Below, one piece after another: positions 1-8,874 of a stretch of 62,076 bases of DNA; within the stretch, counting starts at the first letter, position 1; every line of letters starts with the position of its first letter. The DNA is taken from positions 7,606 to 69,681 of the forward strand of contig NZ_JYFN01000024.1 in the NCBI RefSeq assembly GCF_000948395.1, in the 5' to 3' direction. The notes beneath the pieces were generated by a model that had not been told where the DNA came from, searched no databases, and saw only the letters and a list, made by a program, of their open reading frames with translations. The position numbers and the translations under genes are program-made. The DNA comes from Frankia torreyi. Its GTDB lineage: Bacteria > Actinomycetota > Actinomycetes > Frankiales > Frankiaceae.

Positions 1-75
1 GGGCCGCCACGGCGCGACCATGACGACGACGATCAGCAGCCCGACCACGATCGCCGCGCTGGCCAGGTGGATCAT
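1..75 (-). CDS. 5' end of a membrane protein gene, cut by the window edge
   Basis: Only the first 25 codons are inside the window. Read on the minus strand from an ATG at 75, they give a short basic start followed by a continuous hydrophobic stretch rich in Ala, Val, Leu and Ile, as expected for an N-terminal transmembrane helix or uncleaved signal anchor. An AGAGG sequence lies seven bases upstream of this ATG. A GTG seven codons further upstream is an alternative start. Nothing beyond the first membrane segment can be seen, so no function is assigned. Confidence 0.4.
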   Translation of the reverse strand, partial: MIHLASAAIVVGLLIVVVMVAPWRP

Positions 76-757
76 CCGTACGCCTCTGACCTGCACCAGC
101 GTCCACTCCCCCCAGCCGAGCGCTCGATCGCGTCGGGTGGACCGCAGACCCACCCCGGGCCCGCCCGGAGGGTGTCCGTCGTGTCTTTCCAGGACGAGAA
201 GCCTGCGTTCGTGTGTGTGATGCCCGCAACCGCAACGGACGTAGGCCTGCTTCGGCGGCGGAAGTCATGCTGATTACGGAGGAATAGTATCGAATCGGTA
301 CATCTCCGATGAAAAGTCACCCTCCGTGCACCCCTTATCGCCGATAGTGCAAATTTTGCTAATTGACAGATGATGCCTTAGCGTAACGAACAGTCCGAGG
401 GTCCTCGATCAATATGTCGCGATCCTCGTGGGGCGCAGGGACTGGGGGGCAACGTGCGACAGGGTCTTCGGCCTGCCGACCACACGGGCGCGCGGAAGCG
501 TCGCGTGACGTGACCCTTGCCTTCGTTGAGTAGCTCGGCCAATCGCGCGACAGCGTAGCCGACCACGGGGCGAACCCCGTTTGGATGCTGATCTGCCGGC
601 CGGGAACTGGTCGTCCTTTCTCGGGCCGATCACGCGCGCTCCGTTATTGGTCTTTTTGCCGTGCGCCGACCGTGCGCGGATTGGGGGAACGGTGCGGAGT
701 CCGCTACGCGGGGAGAACGCGACCGCATTTTTGGCCGACGGCGTGGGACAGCTCACC
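76..757. other. Long intergenic region
   Basis: About 680 bases lie between the divergent membrane gene and the glycosyltransferase. Roughly 245-420 is clearly more AT-rich than the surroundings, as expected for promoter DNA. A sigma-70-like pair is visible on the plus strand within it. No convincing gene is present: the frames here are short and have arginine/serine-rich shadow composition. Confidence 0.5.
356..384 (+). promoter_or_regulatory. Possible sigma-70-type promoter
   Basis: TTGCTA (356-361) and TAGCGT (379-384) are separated by 17 bases inside the AT-rich stretch upstream of the glycosyltransferase gene. If used, the transcript would have a leader of about 365 nt. An overlapping TTGACA at 363-368 has no equally good partner. 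Sequence match only. Confidence 0.25.
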
Positions 758-2545
758 ATGCCCCTGGAATACCGTCCTTCCGCGCCGCGTCGGGCGGAGG
801 TGGCCCCGGGGCAGTCCGAGATCCGCGTCCAGTCCACCTCCCCGATGAGTCGCCGGCAGCGACGGCAGTACTGGCTGATCGTGGCCGGGTGGATCCTCGC
901 TGTGCTCTTCTTCTGGGTATGGTGGCTGCGCGGGGATCACGTCGGCTCGCTTCCGCTGTTCATACTCATGTCATTTTCTTTTTTCTACGTGGGCGTGCTC
1001 CTGTCGTCGATGTACATGCTTTTCGTGGGACACATGCGGCGACCGACCCCGATTCCAGTGGCCCACGCCGAGCGCGCCGCGCCGATCGGACGGGTAGCCG
1101 TTCTGAGTCTCACCGTGCCCGGCTCGGAGTCGCTGGACATCGTGCGTCGCCAACTCGTCGCCATGAGTCGAATCAGCTATCCTCACGACAGCTGGATACT
1201 CGTCGACAAAATTTCCTCTCCAGAAATAGAGGCGTTGGCCCGATCCATGGGGGTCAAGTATTTCTCGCGCCACGACGAGGCCCGTTGGGGAAAGGTGGGC
1301 GTGGCCGGCTGGAACCGGCGGTTCCCACCCTTCAAGCGGAAGACGAAGGCCGGCAACGTCAACAGCTGGCTCGACGCCTATGGGCACAATTACAGCCATT
1401 TCACGCAGCTTGACATCGACCACATCCCGAATCCGGACTACCTGGACAGGGTCCTCGGTTATTTCGCCGACTCGAAGGTGAAATGGGTACAGGCGCCCAG
1501 CGTCTACGGTAACTTCACCCACTGGACCGCGCGGGGCGCCGCCGAACAGGAACTCGGTCTCCAGGGACCGCTCCAGATGGGTTTCTACGGATTCTCCCGA
1601 ACACCGTTCATCATCGGTAGCCACTGCACGTACGACACCGCCGCGATCCGCGAGATAGGCGGGTTTCAGCCGACTCGAGCCGAGGACCACCTCGACACCG
1701 TCTGCCTCGCCGCCCGCGGATATCAGGGGGTCTTCGTCCCCGACATCCTCGCGGTCGGCGACGGGCCGGAAACATTTGAGACCTACCTGTCGCAGCAGTT
1801 CGCCTGGGCCTACTCGATGATCGAGGTACTGCTTCGCCACACGCCCCGACTGCTCCGGCAGTACAAGCCACGTCAGGCGATGCAGTTCCTTTTCGCGCAG
1901 ACCTGGTACACCTTCTGGTCACTGTCGATGCTCATCCTGTTCACATTGCCGCTGATCTCCCTCTGCCTGAATCAGCGCATCGCGAAGGTGCACTACCTCG
2001 ACTTCGTCGGCCACAGCTTCCCGATGACCGCCATGGCCGCAGCTATCTGGCTGTGGAGCCGGCCCTGGCACCTGCCAGCCGGTGTGCGGCTCACCTGGCG
2101 GGGAATGGTGCTACACGCCGCCCGCTGGATCATCGTTCTTTCCGCGCTCGTCCAGGTCGTGCTACGAGTCAAGAAGCCTTATATGATCACCAAGAAGGGG
2201 GTGGACGGCGACGGCAACGCGATCTCGCTGCGGATGGTCGCGCCGTACATCGCCATGGTGATCCTGCCTCTCGCCGCATGCTGGTGCTACCTTGCCGCGT
2301 ACGGGCCCGGCTCCAACGAGGGCTACCTTCTCTTCGCGCTGCAGGACGCGCTGGTATTCCTGCTGGTGCTGATCTTCGTTATCCTGCAGGAGGTCAGGGC
2401 CACCCCGGGCGGTAGCTCGCAGCTCACCGTTCGACTGCGGCGGCAGGCCGCACCGCTGCTGACCACAGCCGTTCTCGCAGTGGCGACCGCGATCACCGCC
2501 GCCGCCTGCAGCATGCCGATCTGGGGTGCGCTCTCCTCGACCTAG
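758..2545 (+). CDS. Membrane-bound family 2 glycosyltransferase (cellulose/hyaluronan synthase-like)
   Basis: The 595-residue protein has an N-terminal membrane segment pair, a cytosolic GT-A domain and several C-terminal membrane helices. This is the architecture of processive synthases that polymerise and export a polysaccharide from UDP-sugars. The substrate-binding aspartates appear as DID at residues 219-221, the catalytic acid as ED at 309-310, and the product-binding Q(Q/R)xxW motif as QQFAW at 346-350. The frame stays open upstream to 581, but that stretch looks non-coding. The ATG at 758 was chosen; an ATG at 845 is also possible. The polymer cannot be predicted. It stands alone, without cellulase or PilZ neighbours. 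Confidence 0.8.
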   Translation: MPLEYRPSAPRRAEVAPGQSEIRVQSTSPMSRRQRRQYWLIVAGWILAVLFFWVWWLRGDHVGSLPLFILMSFSFFYVGVLLSSMYMLFVGHMRRPTPIPVAHAERAAPIGRVAVLSLTVPGSESLDIVRRQLVAMSRISYPHDSWILVDKISSPEIEALARSMGVKYFSRHDEARWGKVGVAGWNRRFPPFKRKTKAGNVNSWLDAYGHNYSHFTQLDIDHIPNPDYLDRVLGYFADSKVKWVQAPSVYGNFTHWTARGAAEQELGLQGPLQMGFYGFSRTPFIIGSHCTYDTAAIREIGGFQPTRAEDHLDTVCLAARGYQGVFVPDILAVGDGPETFETYLSQQFAWAYSMIEVLLRHTPRLLRQYKPRQAMQFLFAQTWYTFWSLSMLILFTLPLISLCLNQRIAKVHYLDFVGHSFPMTAMAAAIWLWSRPWHLPAGVRLTWRGMVLHAARWIIVLSALVQVVLRVKKPYMITKKGVDGDGNAISLRMVAPYIAMVILPLAACWCYLAAYGPGSNEGYLLFALQDALVFLLVLIFVILQEVRATPGGSSQLTVRLRRQAAPLLTTAVLAVATAITAAACSMPIWGALSST

Positions 2546-2675
2546 ATCCTCCCGCGAAGTCCGCCAGAACCGGGCCATGTTCCTGGGCTTCTGCCGCTGC
2601 CTGCGAGTTGTCCTGAAAGGTTTCTGCGGGCGCCGGCTTGACCTTGACCCTGCGTCGGGGTTCCAGCATGGCGGC

Positions 2676-3647
2676 ATGACCGCTACCAGCCCCGCGATCG
2701 AGGCTTCCGGACTCACCAAGTCCTACGGCGACCACACCGTGCTGGACGGCGTCGACCTGACCGTCCCGGAGGGCACCGTCTACGCCCTGCTCGGACCCAA
2801 CGGCGCCGGCAAGACGACCATCGTCAACATCCTCTCCACCTTGCTGACCCCCGGTGACGGCGAGATCCGCGTCGCCGGCTTCGACGTCCGACGCGAGCCC
2901 GCCGGGGTGCGCGCCGCGATCGGTGTCACCGGGCAGTTCTCGGCGATCGACGAGCTGCTCACCGGAGCTGAGAACCTGCGGCTGATGGCCGACCTGGCGC
3001 ACCTGGACCGGGCGACCGCGACCGCCGCCGTGACCGTGATGCTGGAGCGCTTCGACCTCGTCGACGCGGCCGACCGGCGGGCACAGACCTACTCGGGCGG
3101 CATGAAGCGGCGGCTGGATCTGGCGATGACGCTCATCGCCCGGCCCCGGCTGATCTTCCTCGATGAGCCGACGGCCGGTCTCGACCCGCGCAGCCGTCGC
3201 GCCCTGTGGGCGATCGTGCGCGAGCAGGTCGCCGACGGCGTGACGGTGCTGCTGACGACGCAGTACCTCGAGGAGGCCGACGAGCTGGCCGACCGGATCG
3301 GGGTCCTCGACGGTGGCCGCCTGGTCGCCGAGGGCACGGCGGCGGAACTGAAGCGGCGGGTGCCCGGCGGGCACGTGTCGGTGCAGTTCACCGACGCCGC
3401 GGGGCTGGCCGCGGCAGCGGCGGCGCACCCGGAGGCCACCACCGACGCCGAGGCACTCACCCTGCAGGTGCCGGGCGACGGCAGCATCGCCGGGCTGCGC
3501 CGCGTGCTCGACGGCCTCGACGACGATGGCGTCGCCGGCCTGACGGTCTCCTCCGCCGACCTCGACGACGTGTTCCTCGCGCTCACCGGCCGCGCATCCG
3601 AGGCGCCCGCATCCGAGGCGCCCGCATCCGAGCGGATCCCCGCATGA
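2676..3647 (+). CDS. Daunorubicin-resistance-type ABC exporter, ATP-binding subunit
   Basis: This DrrA-like ATPase of 323 residues energises export of a hydrophobic compound with the permease encoded next to it. The Walker A motif GPNGAGKT, the signature SGGMKRR, the Walker B FLDEPTAGLD and an extra C-terminal domain typical of DrrA proteins are all present. Its last codons carry a 15-bp tandem repeat (3594-3632) encoding repeated Ala-Ser-Glu-Ala-Pro. The stop overlaps the permease start in an ATGA arrangement, which implies translational coupling. The frame is open upstream to 2526, but conserved sequence begins just after the ATG at 2676. Confidence 0.88.
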   Translation: MTATSPAIEASGLTKSYGDHTVLDGVDLTVPEGTVYALLGPNGAGKTTIVNILSTLLTPGDGEIRVAGFDVRREPAGVRAAIGVTGQFSAIDELLTGAENLRLMADLAHLDRATATAAVTVMLERFDLVDAADRRAQTYSGGMKRRLDLAMTLIARPRLIFLDEPTAGLDPRSRRALWAIVREQVADGVTVLLTTQYLEEADELADRIGVLDGGRLVAEGTAAELKRRVPGGHVSVQFTDAAGLAAAAAAHPEATTDAEALTLQVPGDGSIAGLRRVLDGLDDDGVAGLTVSSADLDDVFLALTGRASEAPASEAPASERIPA

Positions 3648-4447
3648 GCACCACCTACATCGTCCGTGACTCGGCGACGATGCTGCGGCGCAACCTGCGG
3701 CACATCCGCCGCTACCCTTCGTTGTCGATCATTCTGGTCGCACAGCCGATCCTGTTCCTGCTGCTGTTCGTGTACGTGTTCGGCGGGACCCTGGGCGCCG
3801 GCCTGCCGGGCCAGACGGGCCAGGCGGGTGGCGGAGACCGCAGGGGCTACCTCGTCTTCATCACGCCGGGCATCCTGTTCATGACCGTCGCCAGCGTCGC
3901 GCTCGGCACCGCGATCTCGACCGCGACCGACATGACCACCGGGATCATCGCCCGGTTCCGCACGATGAACATCGCCCGGGTGTCGGTGCTCACCGGCCAC
4001 GTGCTGGGCGCTGTCATCAGGACCGGCTTCGCCGTGGTGATCGTGACGGCGTTCGCGTTCCTCCTCGGGTTCCGCTCCGCTGCCGGCCCGCTCGGCTGGC
4101 TCGGTGTGATCGGGCTGCTGATCCTCATCGCGTTCTCGCTCACCTGGCTGACCGTCGGCCTGGGCCTGGCGGCGGACAGCGTCGAGACGGCCAGTAACAC
4201 CCCGCTGTTCCTGATGATCCTGCCGTTCGTCAGCAGCGCCTTCGTGCCGACCGACGCGATGCCGACCGGGCTGCGCCAGTTCGCGGAGTACCAGCCGTTC
4301 ACCCCGATGATCAACACCCTCCGCGCGCTCGCCACGGGCGCCGCGACGGACTCCGACCGGTGGCTCGCGATCGGCTGGTGCGTCGCCATCGCGCTGCTCG
4401 GCTACCTCTGGTCGCGTCGGCTGTTCCTCCGCGTGCCCGGGAAATAG
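3644..4447 (+). CDS. ABC-2 type permease of the DrrB family
   Basis: The 267-residue inner-membrane protein has about six predicted helices and the ABC-2 fold. It starts within the stop codon of the ATPase gene (ATGA overlap), so the two form one exporter of the DrrAB type. These usually confer self-resistance or drug resistance, or export a lipid. No biosynthetic cluster lies nearby, so the substrate is open. The MerR regulator begins 12 bases downstream and is probably in the same operon. Confidence 0.87.
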   Translation: MSTTYIVRDSATMLRRNLRHIRRYPSLSIILVAQPILFLLLFVYVFGGTLGAGLPGQTGQAGGGDRRGYLVFITPGILFMTVASVALGTAISTATDMTTGIIARFRTMNIARVSVLTGHVLGAVIRTGFAVVIVTAFAFLLGFRSAAGPLGWLGVIGLLILIAFSLTWLTVGLGLAADSVETASNTPLFLMILPFVSSAFVPTDAMPTGLRQFAEYQPFTPMINTLRALATGAATDSDRWLAIGWCVAIALLGYLWSRRLFLRVPGK

Positions 4448-4459
4448 GACACTGGCGCG

Positions 4460-5227
4460 GTGCTCACGATCAGCCAACTGGCGTCGTACGCGGGCGTCAC
4501 CGTGCGCGCGGTGCGGCACTACCACGCCAAGGGTCTCCTGCCGGAGCCGAAGCGCGACCACTCCGGCTACCGGCGCTACGACGCCCACGCCGTCGTCGAG
4601 CTCGTCAGGATCCGGACCCTCGCCGACGCCGGCGTGCCGCTCGCGCGCGTCCGCGAGCTGTTGGCCGCGGGCGAGGAGGAGTTCGCGGCCGCCGTCGCCG
4701 ACATCGACCGGCGCCTGCGCGCGGAGATCAGGCAGCGGCAGCGGCACCGCGAGCGGATCGCGCAGCTGGCAGCCGGAGACAGCCTGGCCCTGCCGCCGGA
4801 GGCGGTGGCGTACCTCGACCGGCTGCGCGAGCTCGGACTGCCGGACCTGATGATCGAGGGCGAGCGGGACGCCTGGATCCTGGTGGCCGCCAAACTCCCG
4901 GAGCACATGCCGCTCTACATGAAAATGAAGCAGCAGCAGCTCGACGACCCGGCGACGGTCGACCTCTACTGGGATTTCGTCGCGATGATCGACTGGGAGG
5001 TGGACGACCCGCGGTTGACGGCGTTGGCCGACCGGCTCGTCGCCTCTCTCGAGGCCGCCGATGCCGAGGGATGGGATAGCCGCGACCAGGAGATGACCGA
5101 TGAGCTCGCGGAGCTCCTCGACGCGGTCTTCCTCAACTCGGTGCCGATCGCCCGTCGGCTCCTGGCGCGGCTCGAGGAACGCGGCTGGCGCGGCTGGACC
5201 AAGTTCGAGCGGATCTCTCCGCGATAG
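4460..5227 (+). CDS. MerR-family transcriptional regulator
   Basis: The N-terminal 70 residues form a winged helix-turn-helix of the MerR type, beginning LTISQLASYAGVTVRAVRHY and including the GYRRYD segment. A coiled-coil-like dimer helix rich in Arg and Glu follows, then a C-terminal domain of about 140 residues without metal-binding cysteines, so a multidrug-sensor role is likelier than metal sensing. It starts at a GTG only 12 bases after the DrrB-like gene. This suggests local, possibly autogenous, control of the exporter. Confidence 0.85.
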   Translation: MLTISQLASYAGVTVRAVRHYHAKGLLPEPKRDHSGYRRYDAHAVVELVRIRTLADAGVPLARVRELLAAGEEEFAAAVADIDRRLRAEIRQRQRHRERIAQLAAGDSLALPPEAVAYLDRLRELGLPDLMIEGERDAWILVAAKLPEHMPLYMKMKQQQLDDPATVDLYWDFVAMIDWEVDDPRLTALADRLVASLEAADAEGWDSRDQEMTDELAELLDAVFLNSVPIARRLLARLEERGWRGWTKFERISPR

Positions 5228-5273
5228 CGCTGTCGGCGGCGTGAGCGGTGGTCGCCGCACGAGTGTTCGGACT

Positions 5274-5310
5274 CCCGGGCCGGCGGCGGGGCTGCCGCCG
5301 CCGGCCCGGG
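5274..5310. terminator. Bidirectional GC-rich terminator hairpin
   Basis: A perfect 16-bp inverted repeat (5274-5289 and 5295-5310) with a 5-base loop lies between the convergent ends of the MerR gene and the FAD-TPR gene. There is no T-run, as is common in high-GC actinobacteria. Position and stem strength make it a likely shared terminator. Confidence 0.65.
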
Positions 5311-5339
5311 TGAAGCACCGGTCACTCGGTTCGCTCGGG

Positions 5340-8018
5340 TCAGTCGGTCGGTGACGGGCGTCCGGTCTGCTGGCTCGTGAGGAGCTGCGCACGGCGGTGG
5401 ACGTCGCGGGGGGAGCAGCGGCGGTCGAGTCGAGTCCGCAGAAGCGACTGGGCGATGTCGGGCCGGTTGGCCTGGATGGCACAGTAGATCGTGGTGTCCT
5501 CGACGATCTCGCGCTGGGCGGCGCTGCCCCCGAGCCGCTCGACGCCGGGCAACGCGATCAGCGCGTCGGTCGCCCGGTCGGGATCACCGTGCAGGAGATG
5601 CATCAGGGCGTCGGCCAGCGGCGCGACGGTGTCGGTGAACACCGCGTTGCTCCGGGCGGCCGCGGACCGGCGCAGTTGCGCGAGTCGGCGGCAGTCCCCC
5701 ACGGCGGCGAGGGCGACCGCCGAGTGGAGCCCGACGAAGGGCGTCGGCGGATCGACGAGCAACGCGGCGGGAACGGTCTCCAACACCGGTCCGAGTTCCA
5801 CCGACGTCCAGGCGCCGGCCGCGAAGCCGCGCCACAGCAGCGACGCCGAGTCGATCAGCGCCCGGACGCCGGAGACGGCCGGCGGCGCGAGCTGGGTCGA
5901 GAAACGCGCCCGGATCGCGCTGTCGTCACCGAGGGCGAGTTCGTGCAGGGCCGCGTGCCAGGAGAAGTGCGCCCGATGCGACGAATCCGACCCGCAGGTC
6001 GAGATCCAGGCGTCCAACCAGGCCAGCCCCGCCTCATGGTCGCCGGTCTCGTAGTGGACGTGGGTCTTCGCGTGGACGGCGTGGCCGGCGGTCGGTTCGA
6101 CGGCCAGCGCCAGTGCGGCGAGTTCGGCCGCCTCGTCCCAGCGCTCCTGCTCCTGGCGGGTGAAGGCGAGCAGCCCCCGGTACCACCAGTCGTCGCGGTA
6201 GACGGCAGCCAGGCCTTCGACCAGGGCCCAGGCCTCGGCCGGGAGCTCCGTCGCGCCGCTGAACGCGATCGTCGGCACAGCGATGCTGACGGCCAGGGCA
6301 TCTTCCGGGTAGGCGTGGATGTAGCTGAGCAGTGCCGCGGCCGAACCGGCTCCCCCCGGCTCGCGGATGCGGGCGGCGACGACCTCGATGAAGCGTCGCT
6401 CACGCTCGTCGGCCCGGCCGGCGTGGCGTTGCGCGTTCCGCAGAGCCGTTTCCACGTCGACGTCGGCGCCCCACTCGGCACCGAGCAGCGCCAGCACCGC
6501 CTGCCCGAGGGCGAACTGGGGGTCGGCCGCGACCGCTTCGGCCACCAGCGCTTCGGCTCCGGACTGTACCCGCAGGATCCGTCCGAGCCCGGCGACATAG
6601 CGACCGGCCGCCTCCGGGCTGGCGGTGAGGGGCAGGCCGTAGGGGTCGCGCACCCGCCGGACGCCCTGTGGCCCAGGCAGGGCGGCCACGACGGCGCGGG
6701 CGACCGAGGCCGCCTGGCCGCGGATCTCGGGGATCGCCGTGCTCTCCCACAGCTCGCCGCGCCGCAACGGTCCGATGGCCCAGATCGCCGGCCGGGGTCC
6801 GTCGGCCGCGACCAGCCGCCCGGACGCCTCGGTGGCGAAGCCCAGGTCCAGGCTGTCCGGGGTCGCCAGGCCGGTGGCAAGCAGGTTCATGACCAGGGGA
6901 TCATGGCTGGTCCGCACGCCGGCGCCCGCACCGGTGCAGTTGACCACGGCCGCGGCGAGTACCCGCGAGCCGTCGCTGAGCGAGACCTCGACGCCGGCCG
7001 CGGTGTCGGAAGCGTCGACGACCTGCGCGGCGTGCACGACCAGCGATCCCTCGGCGCGGCGCTGCTCCAGCCAGGCGTGGATGGCGGGGTCGACGCGGTG
7101 GCGCACCTGGTCCCAGCGCCGCATCGTCGTGGCGACGAAGCTCGACCGGGCAGCCGCGTCCAGGCGCGACCACAGCTCGGCCGTCACCGGGCGCATCGCG
7201 TCCACGCCCCGCCGCCAGTCGCCACCGGCCGCGCGGATGTGATCGAAGACAAGCCGGCGGGCCTGGGCGAGGCTCACCGGTCCGGCGGGCAACTCCGGGG
7301 CGGCCAGCGGCGGCGCCGGGTCCAGCACGTGGGGGAGCGGAAGCAGCCCGTGACGCGAGGTCACATGCAGGCGCACGCCGGCCCGGCTCCAGCGCTGGGC
7401 CATGTCGGCCATCGTCAGGCCCGAGCCGACGAGCAGCACGTCGCTGCCAGCCGGGACGTGGGGCTGGGAATCCGCCCGCCATGGATCACCGACGAACCGC
7501 GGCGACCGGGCCAGCGCCGGCGGGGCCCACGACGTCGTCGCGGCGCCGTGCCCGAGCGCGAGGACGACACCGTCGACCGGATGGCTGGTCCCGTCGTCGA
7601 GCGTGAGGCGCAGCCGGCGGCCATGCCGGCGGAGGTCCGTCGCGCGAGCGCGCACCCGCTCGCAGTGCACCCCGCTCGCGGCGCGCAGCGTCTCCTCCAG
7701 CGTGTGGCGGAGGTAGTCGGCGTAGAACTGGCGGGGTGCGTAACCCCTGGCTGGAAAGTCGACCGCGACGTGCCGACGAAGCCAGCGCAGGAAGTGCTGC
7801 GGATCATCGTCGAATGCGCTCATCTTCGCGGCCGGGACATTGAGCCGGTGCCGCGGATCCCGGGTCCGATACGCCAGGCCCTCGCCGACGTCGTCCGGTT
7901 CGACGAGCAATATTGTGAACCTGCGGCCGGTAACCGCCACGGACCTTGCCAGCTGGGCGGCGGCGAGGCAACCGCTCGCCCCGCCACCCACCACCGCGAC
8001 GACCACCGGCGCACTCAT
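5340..8018 (-). CDS. FAD/NAD(P)-binding oxidoreductase fused to a TTC38-like TPR domain
   Basis: The first about 457 residues are a flavoprotein of the FAD/NAD(P)-binding (NAD_binding_9) type. It has a dinucleotide motif GGGASG near the start, a second one (VGSGLT) in the middle and a C-terminal cofactor closure. From about nucleotide 6648 downward the remaining 435 residues match the tetratricopeptide protein TTC38 along its whole length: an opening DPYGLPLTAS, a WWYRGLLAF helix pair, HAVHAKTHVHYETG, and a closing LGGSAAQREI segment. Residue total is 892. The ATG at 8018 overlaps the TGA of a 13-codon upstream frame, so translation may be coupled. The reaction is unknown. Both domains are intact and in one frame, so this is a genuine fusion rather than a readthrough. 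Confidence 0.82.
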   Translation of the reverse strand: MSAPVVVAVVGGGASGCLAAAQLARSVAVTGRRFTILLVEPDDVGEGLAYRTRDPRHRLNVPAAKMSAFDDDPQHFLRWLRRHVAVDFPARGYAPRQFYADYLRHTLEETLRAASGVHCERVRARATDLRRHGRRLRLTLDDGTSHPVDGVVLALGHGAATTSWAPPALARSPRFVGDPWRADSQPHVPAGSDVLLVGSGLTMADMAQRWSRAGVRLHVTSRHGLLPLPHVLDPAPPLAAPELPAGPVSLAQARRLVFDHIRAAGGDWRRGVDAMRPVTAELWSRLDAAARSSFVATTMRRWDQVRHRVDPAIHAWLEQRRAEGSLVVHAAQVVDASDTAAGVEVSLSDGSRVLAAAVVNCTGAGAGVRTSHDPLVMNLLATGLATPDSLDLGFATEASGRLVAADGPRPAIWAIGPLRRGELWESTAIPEIRGQAASVARAVVAALPGPQGVRRVRDPYGLPLTASPEAAGRYVAGLGRILRVQSGAEALVAEAVAADPQFALGQAVLALLGAEWGADVDVETALRNAQRHAGRADERERRFIEVVAARIREPGGAGSAAALLSYIHAYPEDALAVSIAVPTIAFSGATELPAEAWALVEGLAAVYRDDWWYRGLLAFTRQEQERWDEAAELAALALAVEPTAGHAVHAKTHVHYETGDHEAGLAWLDAWISTCGSDSSHRAHFSWHAALHELALGDDSAIRARFSTQLAPPAVSGVRALIDSASLLWRGFAAGAWTSVELGPVLETVPAALLVDPPTPFVGLHSAVALAAVGDCRRLAQLRRSAAARSNAVFTDTVAPLADALMHLLHGDPDRATDALIALPGVERLGGSAAQREIVEDTTIYCAIQANRPDIAQSLLRTRLDRRCSPRDVHRRAQLLTSQQTGRPSPTD

Positions 8019-8057
8019 CGGGACCGTCGACAGGACGTGTGCGGACACCTGGGCATA
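8016..8057 (-). CDS. 13-residue upstream leader reading frame
   Basis: An ATG at 8057 is preceded at ideal spacing (6 bases) by a strong AAGGAG, the best ribosome-binding site near the start of the oxidoreductase gene. It encodes MPRCPHTSCRRSR and stops with a TGA that overlaps the oxidoreductase ATG (ATGA). The larger gene has no Shine-Dalgarno of its own at 8018. The arrangement looks like a translationally coupled leader peptide with two cysteines and three arginines in its second half. It could also be a chance frame used only to load ribosomes. Confidence 0.5.
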
Positions 8058-8192
8058 GAGATCTCCTTCTGCGTCAATTCCAGTCCTTATCAGGTTAGGC
8101 GCAGGTGGGGGAGGTCGTAGCCCAGATCGACGGAACGAGGTGTGTGATCCGATTGGCAGCCCCGCGGCCCGGTTCGTCATCGGCGGCCGGGC

Positions 8193-8861
8193 TTACGCCG
8201 GCTCGCCCGCGACGACGACGCCGTTCTCGTAGGCGAGCACCACGGCCTGCACCCGGTCACGCAGTCCGAGCTTGGCGAGCACGGCACCCAGGTGGCTCTT
8301 CACGGTCGCCTCGGTCACGACCAGGCGCCCGGCTATTTCGGTGTTCGACAGTCCTCGGGCGACCAGGACCAGTACCTCCCGCTCGCGTGGCGTCAGGGCG
8401 TTGAGCAGGCCGGGTGGGGTCGGCGGGCGGATGCGGCCGGCGAAGGCCTCGACCAGCCTCCGGGTGACAGACGGTGACAGCAGCGCGTCACCGGCATGCA
8501 GGACCCGGATCGCCTCGATCAGGCGTTCGCGGGAGGCGTCCTTGAGCAGGAATCCGGCCGCCCCGGCGCGCAGCGCGCCGAAGACGTACTCGTCCAGGTC
8601 GAAGGTGGTCAGGATGAGGACGCGCGGCGGCGGGGTGGGCCCGTCGGCGGTCAGGTGGGCGGTGGTCTCCACGCCGTCCATGCGCGGCATGCGAATGTCG
8701 AGCAGGACGACATCAGGTCGCAGTTCCTCGGCCCGTGCGAGCGCCTCCCGGCCGTCGGCGGCCTCGCCGACCACCTCGAAGTCCTCCTGGGTTTCGAGTA
8801 TCAGCCGCAGGCCCGTCCGGATCAGCTCCTGGTCGTCCACGATCAACAGGCGGATGGTCAT
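8193..8861 (-). CDS. LuxR/NarL-family response regulator
   Basis: The 222-residue protein has a receiver domain with the acidic pair Asp9-Asp10, phospho-acceptor Asp55 in VVLLDIRMP and a conserved Lys in FLLKD. A C-terminal LuxR-type helix-turn-helix follows (LTPREREVLVLVARGLSNTE). It is the output half of a two-component system with the kinase encoded 13 bases upstream. A GGAGGGGAG ribosome site fixes the ATG at 8861. It probably controls the ABC exporter genes of the same operon. Confidence 0.92.
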   Translation of the reverse strand: MTIRLLIVDDQELIRTGLRLILETQEDFEVVGEAADGREALARAEELRPDVVLLDIRMPRMDGVETTAHLTADGPTPPPRVLILTTFDLDEYVFGALRAGAAGFLLKDASRERLIEAIRVLHAGDALLSPSVTRRLVEAFAGRIRPPTPPGLLNALTPREREVLVLVARGLSNTEIAGRLVVTEATVKSHLGAVLAKLGLRDRVQAVVLAYENGVVVAGEPA

Positions 8862-8874
8862 CCGACTCCCCTCC

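Noticed and set aside
72-320. Minus-strand 82-codon frame beginning MTFHRRC
   Set aside because: It overlaps AT-rich promoter-like DNA and conflicts with the better-supported membrane gene start at 75.
3089-5482. Minus-strand frame of 797 codons over the exporter genes
   Set aside because: It is antisense to three well-supported genes and lacks any recognisable motif.
5397-8120. Plus-strand frame of 907 codons opposite the FAD-TPR gene
   Set aside because: It is a composition shadow: the opposite strand carries clear FAD and TPR motifs, and this frame has none.
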